A stretch of 64,000 bases of DNA, from contig NZ_PYMI01000001.1 of assembly GCF_003025595.1 (NCBI RefSeq), positions 496,001-560,000 of the forward strand, in the 5' to 3' direction. Made by a program: the position numbers and the translations under genes. A model generated the notes under the pieces. It saw nothing but the letters and a program-made list of their open reading frames with translations. It searched no databases and was not told the origin of the DNA. The stretch is from Photobacterium ganghwense (GTDB taxonomy: Bacteria; Pseudomonadota; Gammaproteobacteria; Enterobacterales; Vibrionaceae). Each line of letters begins with the position of its first letter. The first letter of the stretch is position 1. Positions 44,599 through 53,911 of this stretch are shown piece by piece.

Positions 44599-46287
44599 CT
44601 AATGGTAAAGGGATGTAAATAATTGCTGGTTTTGAGACTCAGCTACAAATTTGTCATATTCGTAGACATCATCCCGGTAGTTCACTAGCCCATCCTGATC
44701 CACCCAGGCAGTCTGATAGATCACTTCGACCTTCACCTTGTTCTGCAAGCCCACTGTCTTAGTTTTCGTACGCGACTTCAGCTCAAACACTCGCTGCTCC
44801 GGCACGCCTGAATATGTCAGCAGGATTGTCGCCAGATCATCGGCCTGCTCTACCCGAATACAACCGGAACTGAACGCGCGCGTTTCCTTGGCAAACAGCC
44901 GTTTCGACGGTGTGTCGTGAAGATAAATGGCATTGTCGTTAGGCATGTTGAACTTGAACCGTCCCAGTGCATTGTTTTTACCCGGGTTTTGCCGCAAGCG
45001 ATAAGGGAAGGATTTGGCATTCATCAGCCGCCAGTCAATGGTATGAATCGGGATTTGCTCAGAGCTGTTCCAGCTTCTGATCACCGCAAAATTGTTGCGG
45101 TACAGATACCCGCGGTCATACCGGGCTTTTGGCAGAATATCCTTACGCATGATCGACATCGGCACATTCCAGTACGGATTGAACACCACTGAGGATACAT
45201 TGGAAGTCATTACCGGGGTGCGACGGCTTGGCCTGCCGACAATCACTTTGCTTTCAAGTACCTGCCGGTTATCCAGCCACAAACTCATTTCAAAACGGGG
45301 AATATTTACCACCAGCATTGAAGGCCGGTTCATCGGCCAGATTCGGGTTCGCTGCGCATTGAGCGCCAGCACCCGGACCCGTGACTGAGGTGACAGGGCA
45401 AGCCACTGCTTGGTTTTGGGGCCAATTGCGCCATCCGGTGTCAGACCATGGCGTTTCTGGAAGTTTTTCACCGCATTGGCGAGATCAATGTTGTAATTTC
45501 GCACTCTGGCTGAACGCAGCTGATCAGCCTCGAAATTCTGTAAATCGCCAAGCCGTTCCAGCATCGAAATCAGCCCTTCCGGATCTTTCAGGCGAGTGCC
45601 CAACCGGATAATGCCGGGCTGATAAAACCCCGGCCAGGGTGATCCCGCCGCTCTTTCCATCGACTCGATCGCCAGCAACAACTGGGTGTAGTTGTCGTCT
45701 GCCGGTTTCAGGCTATTCACAAACGAGCGCAGCTGTTCAAACTCGATGGCCCGATACAGCCGAGCCAGCTCCATCTCAGAAGGTAGCGGCAAACGCGGTT
45801 CAACGCCCGCACCGAACAGCCATTCCCGACCGTATGTCGGGATACCTTCCACATAGCTCATGTAAGCAAACAGGGTATCGGTCGCCAACAGATCATACTG
45901 ACGCCAATCATTACTCTGCTTGTACTGTTTGAGTAACTGATAACGCTGGGTGAAATCACTGCTGATATTCGACAGCGCTACTATACGCAGCTGCTGCTCA
46001 AATTCATTAGCCGTGAAACTGTCCTGCCACAGGGGCACGAAACCGATGTTGTGGTAAAGATCCGCGAGCTGATCCACATAGCGAATCGTCGCAATATCAT
46101 TGGCGACTTCGTGGATCCATTGACGCGCTTTTTTCTGCTGCAACAATTCTTCTGAAAATTGCTGCTCCAGCTCAGCACGGGTTGAAAGCGGCTGCACAGG
46201 CTGGATTTCTTGCGCTTCTGACAGCACAGAAACCGCCTGAGCAAGGGCAGCGACCAGAACCAGGCCGGTACTTCTTAACTTAGCCAT
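44599..46287 (-). CDS. ldtD: L,D-transpeptidase YcbB/LdtD
   Basis: Periplasmic L,D-transpeptidase forming 3-3 peptidoglycan crosslinks, 562 aa. Signal peptide (GLVLVAALAQAVSVLSEAQ); an N-terminal scaffold region; a peptidoglycan-binding domain near residues 240-290 (NFQKRHGLTPDGAIGPKTKQWLA); and the YkuD catalytic domain with HDTPSKRLF and the nucleophile in AFSSGCIRVEQ. The start at 46287 gives a normal signal peptide with GAGGAG upstream; two earlier ATGs (46305, 46311) are less likely. Size matches E. coli YcbB, plus synteny. Confidence 0.92.
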   Translation of the reverse strand: MAKLRSTGLVLVAALAQAVSVLSEAQEIQPVQPLSTRAELEQQFSEELLQQKKARQWIHEVANDIATIRYVDQLADLYHNIGFVPLWQDSFTANEFEQQLRIVALSNISSDFTQRYQLLKQYKQSNDWRQYDLLATDTLFAYMSYVEGIPTYGREWLFGAGVEPRLPLPSEMELARLYRAIEFEQLRSFVNSLKPADDNYTQLLLAIESMERAAGSPWPGFYQPGIIRLGTRLKDPEGLISMLERLGDLQNFEADQLRSARVRNYNIDLANAVKNFQKRHGLTPDGAIGPKTKQWLALSPQSRVRVLALNAQRTRIWPMNRPSMLVVNIPRFEMSLWLDNRQVLESKVIVGRPSRRTPVMTSNVSSVVFNPYWNVPMSIMRKDILPKARYDRGYLYRNNFAVIRSWNSSEQIPIHTIDWRLMNAKSFPYRLRQNPGKNNALGRFKFNMPNDNAIYLHDTPSKRLFAKETRAFSSGCIRVEQADDLATILLTYSGVPEQRVFELKSRTKTKTVGLQNKVKVEVIYQTAWVDQDGLVNYRDDVYEYDKFVAESQNQQLFTSLYH

Positions 46288-46437
46288 TGCCAACTGACTC
46301 CTCATTGCCATTGTTATTATTATGGCAAACGCACTCTATGACGGACTAACTTTAGCCGTAAGCGCCAGCTGGCATTGTTTCAATTCTTAAAAAGTGGTCA
46401 TATCCGGTTGATTCTGCGGTTCTGCCCTTTGCCCTGA

Positions 46438-47595
46438 TTAGATGATGTTCCAGTGGTTATCCCACATAACCGGGCTTTGTACGGTCTTCGCGGTAAAAGT
46501 CGTATCCATGGCAACGATACGTCCCGAACCTGAGCCAACCAGCCATTGGCCGTCTTTAATGCCAACGCCGGACGCGTCGACCAACGGACGCTGCTCCACC
46601 AGCTTTCCGCTGGTTTCATCCCAGATACCGTAGCAATTTCCACGCGGCGAGGTGGCGAGCAGATAACCATCGAGGCTGGCAATGCTGGCAATATAGTGAT
46701 TGAAGCGCAGCCACTCTGCTTCCTCAGCCACCAAATGCTGCAATGCCTGCCCGCGGCGATGTAACGCAACCAGCGGCACAGCATCTTCTGGCTTACCACG
46801 ATATTGCTGGCCGCAGGCAATCGAACCGGTATCGGTCACACTCAGGTGACGAATACTGAGATGCTTATCCGGTAACTCCGCTTTATCCACCATCTCACCG
46901 GTATGGCGGTTCAGGTAGACCAGAGCAGGCTGCATAGTATCGAGATTGAGTGGTTCACGACCATGGGTGTGCACCCCACCGACGCCGATAGCCAGAGTCT
47001 CTGAATCGGCCAGCACCACTTCATGCGGACCAATCCCAAAGCCGCTGAACTCAGCGACTTTCGTTAGCCGACCTCCCTGCTCCGCAGGCTGAACCTCATA
47101 CACCCCAATCACCCCCTGACTGGTTTGCGATTCACCTTCAGTGGCATAGATCAGCTTGCCATCCGGTGAAAACACCCCGTGACCGTAAAAATGCCGCCCG
47201 GCATCTGCCATATAAATCGGCCAGCGCGTTCCATTTTTGTAATCAAAGACCTGCAGGTATGTGCCGGGACGTCGTCCAAAAGCTGCCGCCAGCGACCCGC
47301 CCGGTTGCACGGCGACACCATGGCCCCGTGCAGGCAACGGCACCTGGTACAGAGGCTGCCCGTCCAGCGCGGCCGCAACAACACCGAATTGTCCCTCACC
47401 CTGACGGGAGCAACCGATAATGTGAGCAATCTTTGCATCGGCCATGGGCTCTGACGCAGATGTTAATCCCAGCGATTTACCCGCACGGGATTCATCGCTG
47501 CATCCGCCCAGCCCGGCGAAAGGCATCACAGCCAGCCCACTCAGCGCGGCACGCAGCAGCTTACGGCGGGTGTGATCAATCACCATCGGTTGCAT
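46438..47595 (-). CDS. DUF1513 protein, Tat-type lipoprotein signal
   Basis: A 385-aa exported protein of the DUF1513 family, probably a beta-propeller. The signal has twin arginines and a possible lipobox (HTRRKLLRAALSGLAVMPFAGLGGC). Family-like motifs: GHGVAVQPGGSLAAAFGRRPG, FYGHGVFSPDGKLIYATEG and GIGPHEVVLADSETLAIGVGG. Last of the imelysin/di-heme operon; its start overlaps the preceding gene by 20 bases. The same gene order is known from Pseudomonas aeruginosa next to its imelysin-type icmP. Function unsettled; iron link inferred. Confidence 0.86.
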   Translation of the reverse strand: MQPMVIDHTRRKLLRAALSGLAVMPFAGLGGCSDESRAGKSLGLTSASEPMADAKIAHIIGCSRQGEGQFGVVAAALDGQPLYQVPLPARGHGVAVQPGGSLAAAFGRRPGTYLQVFDYKNGTRWPIYMADAGRHFYGHGVFSPDGKLIYATEGESQTSQGVIGVYEVQPAEQGGRLTKVAEFSGFGIGPHEVVLADSETLAIGVGGVHTHGREPLNLDTMQPALVYLNRHTGEMVDKAELPDKHLSIRHLSVTDTGSIACGQQYRGKPEDAVPLVALHRRGQALQHLVAEEAEWLRFNHYIASIASLDGYLLATSPRGNCYGIWDETSGKLVEQRPLVDASGVGIKDGQWLVGSGSGRIVAMDTTFTAKTVQSPVMWDNHWNII

Positions 47596-48607
47596 TGAAC
47601 CCCACAACAACACCCAGCTCCGGCGCGACTTCGTCGTGCAGCGCAATTTGAATGTATTCCAGTCCGTTATAGATATTGATCAGTTCGCGGTAGCCATCAC
47701 GAGAGGTCAGAAGCGGAACCATAGCTTCACTGGCTGGCCAGCCGGACAGCAGATACTCAAACCGCTGACTGATACGTGTTGCCGTGTCCGCAAAGCCGCG
47801 CTCACGAAGCATCGCATCGATCCCCTTGCCATCAGCCAGGTACAGTGCCTGCATCGCCGCGACACTGGCTTTCAGGCTGGCCAGGGAATATTGGGCACGC
47901 CACGCTTCAGCCTGATAAGGCTTCGGCGAGCCGGGTTTGCCCATCGGCCGGGTCAGTTTCTTGATGGTGTAATCCATCTGGTTATTCAGCGCCCCAAGGT
48001 ATTCCCCCAGCGCCATCTGCGGGGTCATTTCCTGCCACGGGTCTGCTTGCCAGGCCGATTGCAATTGACTTGCACTGTCTGCCAGACGCAGGCTGACCGC
48101 ATGTGCCAGCTGGCAACCCTCGGCCTGTTGCAGCGCATCAGACTGATCAAACAGGAACCACTCCATCGCCCCGAAACCCTGTACAGCGACACTTTGTTCA
48201 GCCATCGCCTCTGGCGTCCAGGTCGTATCCTGCTTCAGCAACTGAGTCAGTTTACGTCCTGTGGTGTTTTTCTTGTCCGGCCAGAACTGGATCTGCCAGC
48301 TCAAGGCCAGCGCCGCTTCGCTGCCTTTTTCACGGCCCTGCAGCGGCATCCAGTTAAGAAAAGCCTGCTGCCAGTTGTGCTGCGCCTGCGCCAGACGCTC
48401 TTCTGACGGTGCCTGACAGATTTGTGCAATAGATTCCGATAATGCCCGGGTCGAGGTGGCCAGATCCGCGGTTGCCGTCTGATACTGACTCAGAACGGCT
48501 GTACGGGTAGTGACGTCTTCCTGGCAGCCACTGAGCAATGCAACAGCACCTACAGCCAGACTAACGGCAACACCAGCAGTAACAGTCTTAGTGGTTTGAT
48601 TACGCAT
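47576..48607 (-). CDS. imelysin-like lipoprotein lacking the GxHxxE histidine
   Basis: A 343-aa predicted lipoprotein (signal ending VALLSGC) with the imelysin-type helical fold: WQQAFLNWMPLQ and QIQFWPDKKNT. The position of the family's GxHxxE motif reads GFGAMEWFLFDQ, with no histidine, while the partner imelysin at 50137-51393 keeps it. The protein may thus bind metal differently or not at all. It is 15 bases downstream of the di-heme gene and overlaps the DUF1513 start. Confidence 0.85.
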   Translation of the reverse strand: MRNQTTKTVTAGVAVSLAVGAVALLSGCQEDVTTRTAVLSQYQTATADLATSTRALSESIAQICQAPSEERLAQAQHNWQQAFLNWMPLQGREKGSEAALALSWQIQFWPDKKNTTGRKLTQLLKQDTTWTPEAMAEQSVAVQGFGAMEWFLFDQSDALQQAEGCQLAHAVSLRLADSASQLQSAWQADPWQEMTPQMALGEYLGALNNQMDYTIKKLTRPMGKPGSPKPYQAEAWRAQYSLASLKASVAAMQALYLADGKGIDAMLRERGFADTATRISQRFEYLLSGWPASEAMVPLLTSRDGYRELINIYNGLEYIQIALHDEVAPELGVVVGFNATDGD

Positions 48608-48622
48608 GGTACGTCTTTATCC

Positions 48623-50071
48623 TTACAGCGAATCCAAGAAAGCCAACAGCGCTTTACGCTCTGCCGTTGACAGGTGAACAACACGATCGCGGCTTGCTTG
48701 CGCTTCACCGCCATGCCAGAGGATCGCTTCCAGAGTATTGCGTGCCCGGCCATCATGCAGATACTGGGTGTGACCATTCACTTCCTGGGTATAACCCAAT
48801 CCCCACAGCGGCGCTGTTCGCCACTCGCGACCATCGGCCAGGTACTCACCGCGATGATCCGCCAGACCTTCCCCCATATCGTGCAGTAACAGGTCGGTGT
48901 ACGGATGAATGGTTTGCTCAGACAAAGCAGGCAGCTCGGTGTTTGGTGCCGTTTTCAGCGAGGTCTGGTGACAGCTCTGACAGCCGATATCGGCAAACAG
49001 CTTTTCGCCCTGAACCACCAGAGGATCAGACACATTACGGCGAGCCGGTACTGCTAGGTGACGTGAATAGAACTCAACAAAGGTCAGCACTTTATGGCTG
49101 ACTTCCGGCGCACCACCGTTGGGTAAATCGGTACAAGCCGTTTGTGATGAGGTGCAGTTTTCAACCGGGAACAACTCACTGGTCAGGCCCAGGTCCCCAT
49201 TAAAAGCCGCTGCATTTTGCTGCATCAGCGTCGGCTGACCAGCTTTCCAGCCAAATCGGCCGGTCACCAGCTCTTGCTTTGCCACATCCCAAACTCGGTT
49301 GATTTTGCCAGAAACTCCCTGACCATCCTGCTGTTGCTGTTTAGCCAACGCTTCCAGCGTGGCATCCGGAATTTGTTCCAGCAAACCTAAGCCGATCATT
49401 GGCGGTGCAACCCGTGCAGACATCATGATGTCTGCATGCATCGGACCATAGTTCAGATCAGTGATCGTCAGCGTCGGCTTACGCAGGGTTACCACTTCAC
49501 CGTCAGCCAGTTTCACCGGTACATCCTGATAAGCGATATGGATCTGACCTTCAGGTTTCGCACCTTCCAACGAGAAGTCCTGCAATTGCCCACCATAGAC
49601 GGGATCAGGAATCACGCCGTCGTTGATAATGGCTCGTTTTTGCTCGTCCGTTACCGCAGGGATACTCAGGCGCACCAGCATGGAAACGGCGTTGCTGTCC
49701 CCTTCTGCCGGTGGGTGGCCACGGCCATCCTTTATGTGGCAGTTCTGGCAACCGTTCGTGTTAAACAACGGGCCCAATCCATCACGGGCATCGGTGGTCG
49801 CCGGTGCCTGTACCCAGGGGTTACGGAAAAAGCTGTTGCCGACACTGAAATCCAGCCGCTTGGTCAGCGGCAGATTGGTAGCCGGCAGAGAAAATGCATT
49901 CGCCCCTGATTTCCGCACGGTGGTTTCACCGCCGGATTTCATTGCAGCGATCTCGGCCGGCGTCAATGATTCAGAAGAAGCAGACTGCGAGGTTTTAGCC
50001 TGCAGCGCCGGGCTGCTTAGCGCGACCGCCAGAGAAGCGGACAGCATTGCAAAAGAAAATAACGACTTCAT
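48623..50071 (-). CDS. di-heme oxidoreductase (DHOR family)
   Basis: Periplasmic c-type cytochrome of 482 aa, often annotated as thiol oxidoreductase. A signal peptide (MKSLFSFAMLSASLAVALSSPALQA) is followed by two heme-binding motifs, GCQNCHIKDG near residue 112 and GCQSCHQTSL near residue 371. The C-terminal HDMGEGLADHRGEYLADGREWRTAPLWGLG stretch is typical. Second gene of the imelysin operon; redox chemistry on iron is plausible but inferred. A hairpin lies just before its start. Confidence 0.9.
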   Translation of the reverse strand: MKSLFSFAMLSASLAVALSSPALQAKTSQSASSESLTPAEIAAMKSGGETTVRKSGANAFSLPATNLPLTKRLDFSVGNSFFRNPWVQAPATTDARDGLGPLFNTNGCQNCHIKDGRGHPPAEGDSNAVSMLVRLSIPAVTDEQKRAIINDGVIPDPVYGGQLQDFSLEGAKPEGQIHIAYQDVPVKLADGEVVTLRKPTLTITDLNYGPMHADIMMSARVAPPMIGLGLLEQIPDATLEALAKQQQQDGQGVSGKINRVWDVAKQELVTGRFGWKAGQPTLMQQNAAAFNGDLGLTSELFPVENCTSSQTACTDLPNGGAPEVSHKVLTFVEFYSRHLAVPARRNVSDPLVVQGEKLFADIGCQSCHQTSLKTAPNTELPALSEQTIHPYTDLLLHDMGEGLADHRGEYLADGREWRTAPLWGLGYTQEVNGHTQYLHDGRARNTLEAILWHGGEAQASRDRVVHLSTAERKALLAFLDSL

Positions 50072-50096
50072 TGCTTATTGCTCACGTAAAACGGCA

Positions 50097-50119
50097 AAAG
50101 GGCTCATCATGAGCCCTTT
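50097..50119 (-). terminator. hairpin between imelysin and di-heme genes (possible attenuator)
   Basis: AAAGGGCTCA / TGAGCCCTTT with a 3-base loop. On the minus strand it is followed by TTTTGCCGTTTT, a fair T-tract, in the 65-base gap between operon genes one and two. It may reduce read-through so that the first gene is expressed most. Confidence 0.7.
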
Positions 50120-50136
50120 GATTATCAACGAAAAAA

Positions 50137-51393
50137 TCAGAACTGATGGTCTGCAGTGTCCGGATTCAGGTTGTTCACCCCAATCAGACCCGCAGCCTGC
50201 TCAATGCTGGCAGTTTGCTGAACCAGTGCTGAAATAGCGTCATTCACCAGCGCATTGCCCTCTTTGTTGCCAGCAGCGATCAGCTGATCAAAGGCCTGCT
50301 GTTTTTTCTCCGCGGAGTCCACCAGGGTATGTACCTGGTCACGAGTCCGGTCAAACTGTGCCTTGATGTCTTTGGCTGCGGCGGCGTCTTTCTCCGCAAC
50401 CAGGTCGTGAATGCTCGGGCCTGAAACCAGCTGGCCGTTTACACGCAGGTAAGTACCGGTGTAGACGTTGTAGATGCCCTGCTCGTTGTAGTAGTGAGAG
50501 TTGTGGGTATTGTCTGAGAAACAGTCGTGCTCATCTTCGGTAGAATTCGCTTCCAGCGCCACTTTCATACGCTCACCAGCCAACTCACCCAGCGACAGCG
50601 AACCCATGCCGAACATCATTTTCCGCAGGCCATTTTCAGCTGAGTCTGACAGCAACTCGGCACGGTAGTTACCTTTCACGTCAGCGGACCACTGCTGCTC
50701 CATCCAGTTCAGATCGTTTTGCAGCAACTCAGAAGCGGCTTTCAGGTATTCACGACGACGTTCACAGTTACCCTGCGTACAACCGGCACCCACCACAAAA
50801 TCCGTGTAGGCACGCTCACCGGCACCAGCCGCCGTTCCGTGCAGATCCTGACCCCACAGCAAAAACTCAATGGCATGGTAACCGGTCGCCACGTTCGCTT
50901 CCGAACCGCCGATTTCGTTCAGTTCAGCCAGCAGTTCCGGGGTGATTTTGGTAACGTCCACTTTCTGGTTACCGACCTGAATCGTGCGGTTAGCTACGAT
51001 GTTGGCATTCGCCCCTTCATTACCCATTTCGTGCTGGTAGTCTTGCGCAACATAGTCGATCAGCCCTTCATCCAGCGGCCAGGCGTTGAGCTGCCCTTCC
51101 CAGTCATCCACCACGGCATTGCCGAAACGGAAAACTTCAGACTGCTGATACGGCACACGTGCTTTTTTCCAGGCTTCGCGTGCCTGAGTCAAAGTTGCCT
51201 GCGACGGTGAAGCCAGCAGAGCATCAATCGCTTTATCCAGCGATTGTGCGGTAGTCAGAGAGTCGCTGTATACGCTGTGCGCAATATCAGCATAGTGTTT
51301 TACCACTGCTTCCTGTGTCACAGCAGCATTGGCGAAAACTGGCGCCACGCACAGTGATGCCATAATTAGGTTGAGTGAAAGCTGTTTTTTCAT
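50137..51393 (-). CDS. imelysin family periplasmic protein
   Basis: Exported imelysin-type protein, 418 aa. Signal peptide (LSLNLIMASLCVAPVFANA), then the helical fold with QSEVFRFGN and the metal-binding motif ATGYHAIEFLLWGQD (GxHxxE). A second peptidase-like element around GEYLG-type motifs is not obvious. Imelysins are iron-regulated and thought to bind iron (EfeO/IcmP relatives). First gene of the operon; a Fur-like box lies about 115 bases upstream. The start at 51393 gives a clean signal peptide; an ATG at 51408 is in frame. Confidence 0.9.
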   Translation of the reverse strand: MKKQLSLNLIMASLCVAPVFANAAVTQEAVVKHYADIAHSVYSDSLTTAQSLDKAIDALLASPSQATLTQAREAWKKARVPYQQSEVFRFGNAVVDDWEGQLNAWPLDEGLIDYVAQDYQHEMGNEGANANIVANRTIQVGNQKVDVTKITPELLAELNEIGGSEANVATGYHAIEFLLWGQDLHGTAAGAGERAYTDFVVGAGCTQGNCERRREYLKAASELLQNDLNWMEQQWSADVKGNYRAELLSDSAENGLRKMMFGMGSLSLGELAGERMKVALEANSTEDEHDCFSDNTHNSHYYNEQGIYNVYTGTYLRVNGQLVSGPSIHDLVAEKDAAAAKDIKAQFDRTRDQVHTLVDSAEKKQQAFDQLIAAGNKEGNALVNDAISALVQQTASIEQAAGLIGVNNLNPDTADHQF

Positions 51394-51781
51394 TGGCGGT
51401 TCATCCATGTATAAAGCGTCAATTTGCATTTAACCCAAGAGCCGTTTGAATCGCGTGTCACGAATCAAAAGCCACATAAGTCGGATAATCACTTAATTGC
51501 AATGCAAGTGAGAATTATTTTTATTACATAAATAATAACTAAGTTTGTAAGTAAATGTAAATAATGTTTTTCAAGAGTTGTCGGTTTAACCATAAAAAGC
51601 GGGTTTTCAGCACATATTATTCACAGCCTGAATCAAACTCGTCGTTTTCCGATTAAACTTGGAGACAAGCCACGTAGAACAACAGCCTGCAATTTATCCA
51701 TTTCGAAAAATAACAGGCTCTGACTCTTCCAACTTGTTGCTGTTTGAGGTAATTTCGCCGGACACTTATTAGGAGAGTAAA
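51394..51781. promoter_or_regulatory. divergent promoter region between imelysin operon and MarR gene
   Basis: 388 bases, AT-rich around 51500-51570, with the Fur-like box and TTAGGAGAG just before the MarR ATG. No convincing gene. Confidence 0.55.
51506..51526 (-). promoter_or_regulatory. Fur-like box of the imelysin operon
   Basis: Minus-strand TAATAAAAATAATTCTCACTT resembles the Fur consensus (GATAATGATAATCATTATC and the common AATAATTCTCATT form). It is 113 bases upstream of the imelysin start. Pattern match by eye. Confidence 0.6.
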
Positions 51782-52261
51782 ATGGATAAGCACGAAGAAG
51801 TCTTGATTGCCTTGCGGCAAATCATTCGAGCCATCGACCTGCATTCACGCAAGCTCAATAAACTTGCAGGTTTAACCGGTCCTCAGCTGGTTTTGATGCG
51901 TGCTATCCGTGATTCTGGTGAAGTGACTATCCGCCAGCTTTCCAATAACACCAACATGAGTCAGGCGACCGCGACAACCATTTTGGATCGTTTGGAAAAA
52001 CGTGGGCTGGTGGTGCGTGAGCGCAGCAAACTGGACAAGCGTAAAGTGCATGCTTACCTGACTGAAGCCGGTAAAGATCTGCTGTCCAAAGCACCACTTC
52101 CACTCCAGGAAGACTTTGTTACCCGCTTTCAGCAACTGGCAGAGTGGGAACAAACCCTGCTGCTCAGCTCCGTACAACGCATTTCGTCGATGATGAATGC
52201 TGAACACCTAGACGTAGCCGCCGTACTGGAAGTTGGCAGCATTACCGGTCAGGACAACTAA
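51782..52261 (+). CDS. MarR-family transcriptional regulator
   Basis: Dimeric winged-helix regulator of 159 aa. The recognition helix region is VTIRQLSNNTNMSQATATTILDRLEKRGLVVRERSKLDKRKVHAYLTEAG, a textbook MarR core with the D-x-R-x3 wing. TAGGAGAG precedes the ATG. The target is unknown. It is followed after 74 bases by a LysR gene on the same strand, and diverges from the iron-linked operon. Confidence 0.92.
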   Translation: MDKHEEVLIALRQIIRAIDLHSRKLNKLAGLTGPQLVLMRAIRDSGEVTIRQLSNNTNMSQATATTILDRLEKRGLVVRERSKLDKRKVHAYLTEAGKDLLSKAPLPLQEDFVTRFQQLAEWEQTLLLSSVQRISSMMNAEHLDVAAVLEVGSITGQDN

Positions 52262-52335
52262 CCCGTTCCGTTAAGCCCGCCCAGAGATACCCGTCGCAGA
52301 GACGGCGGGTCCCGCAGCACGAAGGACTGTTCACT

Positions 52336-53181
52336 GTGCTACTCGAAGGAATTGAAACCCTGCTAGTACTTGCCCGTGAAGGCACAATGAGCAAAGCCGG
52401 CAGTCGTCTGTATCTCAGCCAGAGCGCCGTCAGCAAACGCATCGCCAAGCTGGAAAAACGCATGGGCAAAAAGCTGATCGAACCTGACGGGCGGCGGATC
52501 AAACTGACCCCTGATGCCCGGCAGCTAATCGCAGCCGTTGGCCCCGGTTTCCACGAATTAAAAGGGCTGATTGCCGATCAGCTGGAAGTGGATGACCATT
52601 CCCTGATTCGACTTGCCTGCTCTGAAACTCTGGTGGCCGGTTATCTGGCACCGCTGTTGGGTGAATACGTCCGCCAGGATCCATACCTGTCACTCTCCAC
52701 CCACCATACACCGGTTATTGTTGAAAAAGTGCAGTCCGGGGAGGCAACGCTGGGGATTTGTGCCGGTTATCTGCCGGCCCAACACGGTATTCAGGCCATT
52801 CACCTGTTTGACGAACCCTTCAAGATTGTCAGCCAGACGCCACTGACTCAGCCACCGACCGCTCTGCTGACCAATGATCTGGTCAACACCGCCAATACCT
52901 ACCAGGCCGGATTACTGCAAAATGCCGGTATTGTCCCGCTGATGCAGATGGACTCCTACACCGCCGCCGCGCAACTGGCGCTGAATGGGGTGGCTGCCGC
53001 GCTGGTACCCATGTCGACCATTCGTACCCTCAACATCCCGGACAGCCACTGCTTTCATTTTGAGTTTCTCGACACCCTGACCCGCCCGGTTAATATCTGC
53101 TACCGGCAAAAAAGCTATCAGGTGCCACGAATCAGAAAACTGATTGAAACCATTGCGGATTTTGTTCAAGCAACAGTTTAA
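52336..53181 (+). CDS. LysR-family transcriptional regulator
   Basis: 281 aa, short for the family but complete. N-terminal helix-turn-helix: TLLVLAREGTMSKAGSRLYLSQSAVSKRIAKLEKRMGKKLIE; effector domain from about residue 90. The start is GTG at 52336 with AAGGA upstream. Its last 50 bases overlap the convergent TauE/SafE gene, so sense-antisense interference between the two transcripts is possible. It may regulate that exporter. Confidence 0.9.
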   Translation: MLLEGIETLLVLAREGTMSKAGSRLYLSQSAVSKRIAKLEKRMGKKLIEPDGRRIKLTPDARQLIAAVGPGFHELKGLIADQLEVDDHSLIRLACSETLVAGYLAPLLGEYVRQDPYLSLSTHHTPVIVEKVQSGEATLGICAGYLPAQHGIQAIHLFDEPFKIVSQTPLTQPPTALLTNDLVNTANTYQAGLLQNAGIVPLMQMDSYTAAAQLALNGVAAALVPMSTIRTLNIPDSHCFHFEFLDTLTRPVNICYRQKSYQVPRIRKLIETIADFVQATV

Positions 53182-53911
53182 TGGCCATGGTCATCGACAC
53201 GATGACCACCATCGGTCGAATAAACTTACGCCCTTTTGTTACCACAACTTTGGCTCCCATGCGGGCACCGATAAATCCTCCGACCGCCATGGTAAGGCCA
53301 ATTTCCCAGATTGGCAGCCCGGCCAGGATGAAGAACAACAGCGCAGCCAGGTTTGAGGTGAAATTCAGCACTTTCGTACGCGCTGTGGCTTCAATAATAC
53401 CCAGTTGCGCCAGCACGACAAAACAGATCGTGAACAGCGAACCGGTACCCGGCCCGAAGAAGCCGTCATAGAACCCGATGCCGGTGCCAACGGTAAAAGC
53501 AAACGCCGCTTCCGATATTTTCGGCTCTCCCCCGCCTTTTCCGGCTTCCGGGGCAAACAGAAAATACAGCGAAATGGCCACCAGCATTACCGGTATCAGG
53601 TTTGTCAGCAATCCGGCATCCATCACCTGTACCAGCAAAGCGCCAATCGCCGACCCCGCAAAAGTACAGCCTATCGCCAGCCGCATGGATTTCAGGTTGA
53701 CCAGTCCGTTGCGAACAAAATACAAACTGGCCGAGAAACTGCCGAACGAGCTTTGCAGCTTATTCGTTGCCAACGTCTGAGCCGGTGGTACACCGGCAGC
53801 CAGCAATGCCGGTACAGTCAGCATCCCGCCCCCTCCGGCGATAGCATCAATGAAACCGGCTAATCCCGCCACCAGAAACAAAATCCCAATAATATCCCAA
53901 GACAAATCCAT
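53132..53911 (-). CDS. TauE/SafE family sulfite/organosulfur exporter-like protein
   Basis: Membrane protein of 259 aa with about eight helices in two halves. The family motif is GFIDAIAGGGGMLTVPALLAAGVPPAQTLATNKLQSSFGS, repeated in degenerate form as GFYDGFFGPGTGSLFTICFV. TauE/SafE members export sulfite, sulfoacetate or related anions; the substrate here is unknown. It converges on and overlaps the LysR gene by 50 bases. Confidence 0.9.
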   Translation of the reverse strand: MDLSWDIIGILFLVAGLAGFIDAIAGGGGMLTVPALLAAGVPPAQTLATNKLQSSFGSFSASLYFVRNGLVNLKSMRLAIGCTFAGSAIGALLVQVMDAGLLTNLIPVMLVAISLYFLFAPEAGKGGGEPKISEAAFAFTVGTGIGFYDGFFGPGTGSLFTICFVVLAQLGIIEATARTKVLNFTSNLAALLFFILAGLPIWEIGLTMAVGGFIGARMGAKVVVTKGRKFIRPMVVIVSMTMAIKLLLEQNPQWFQSVF

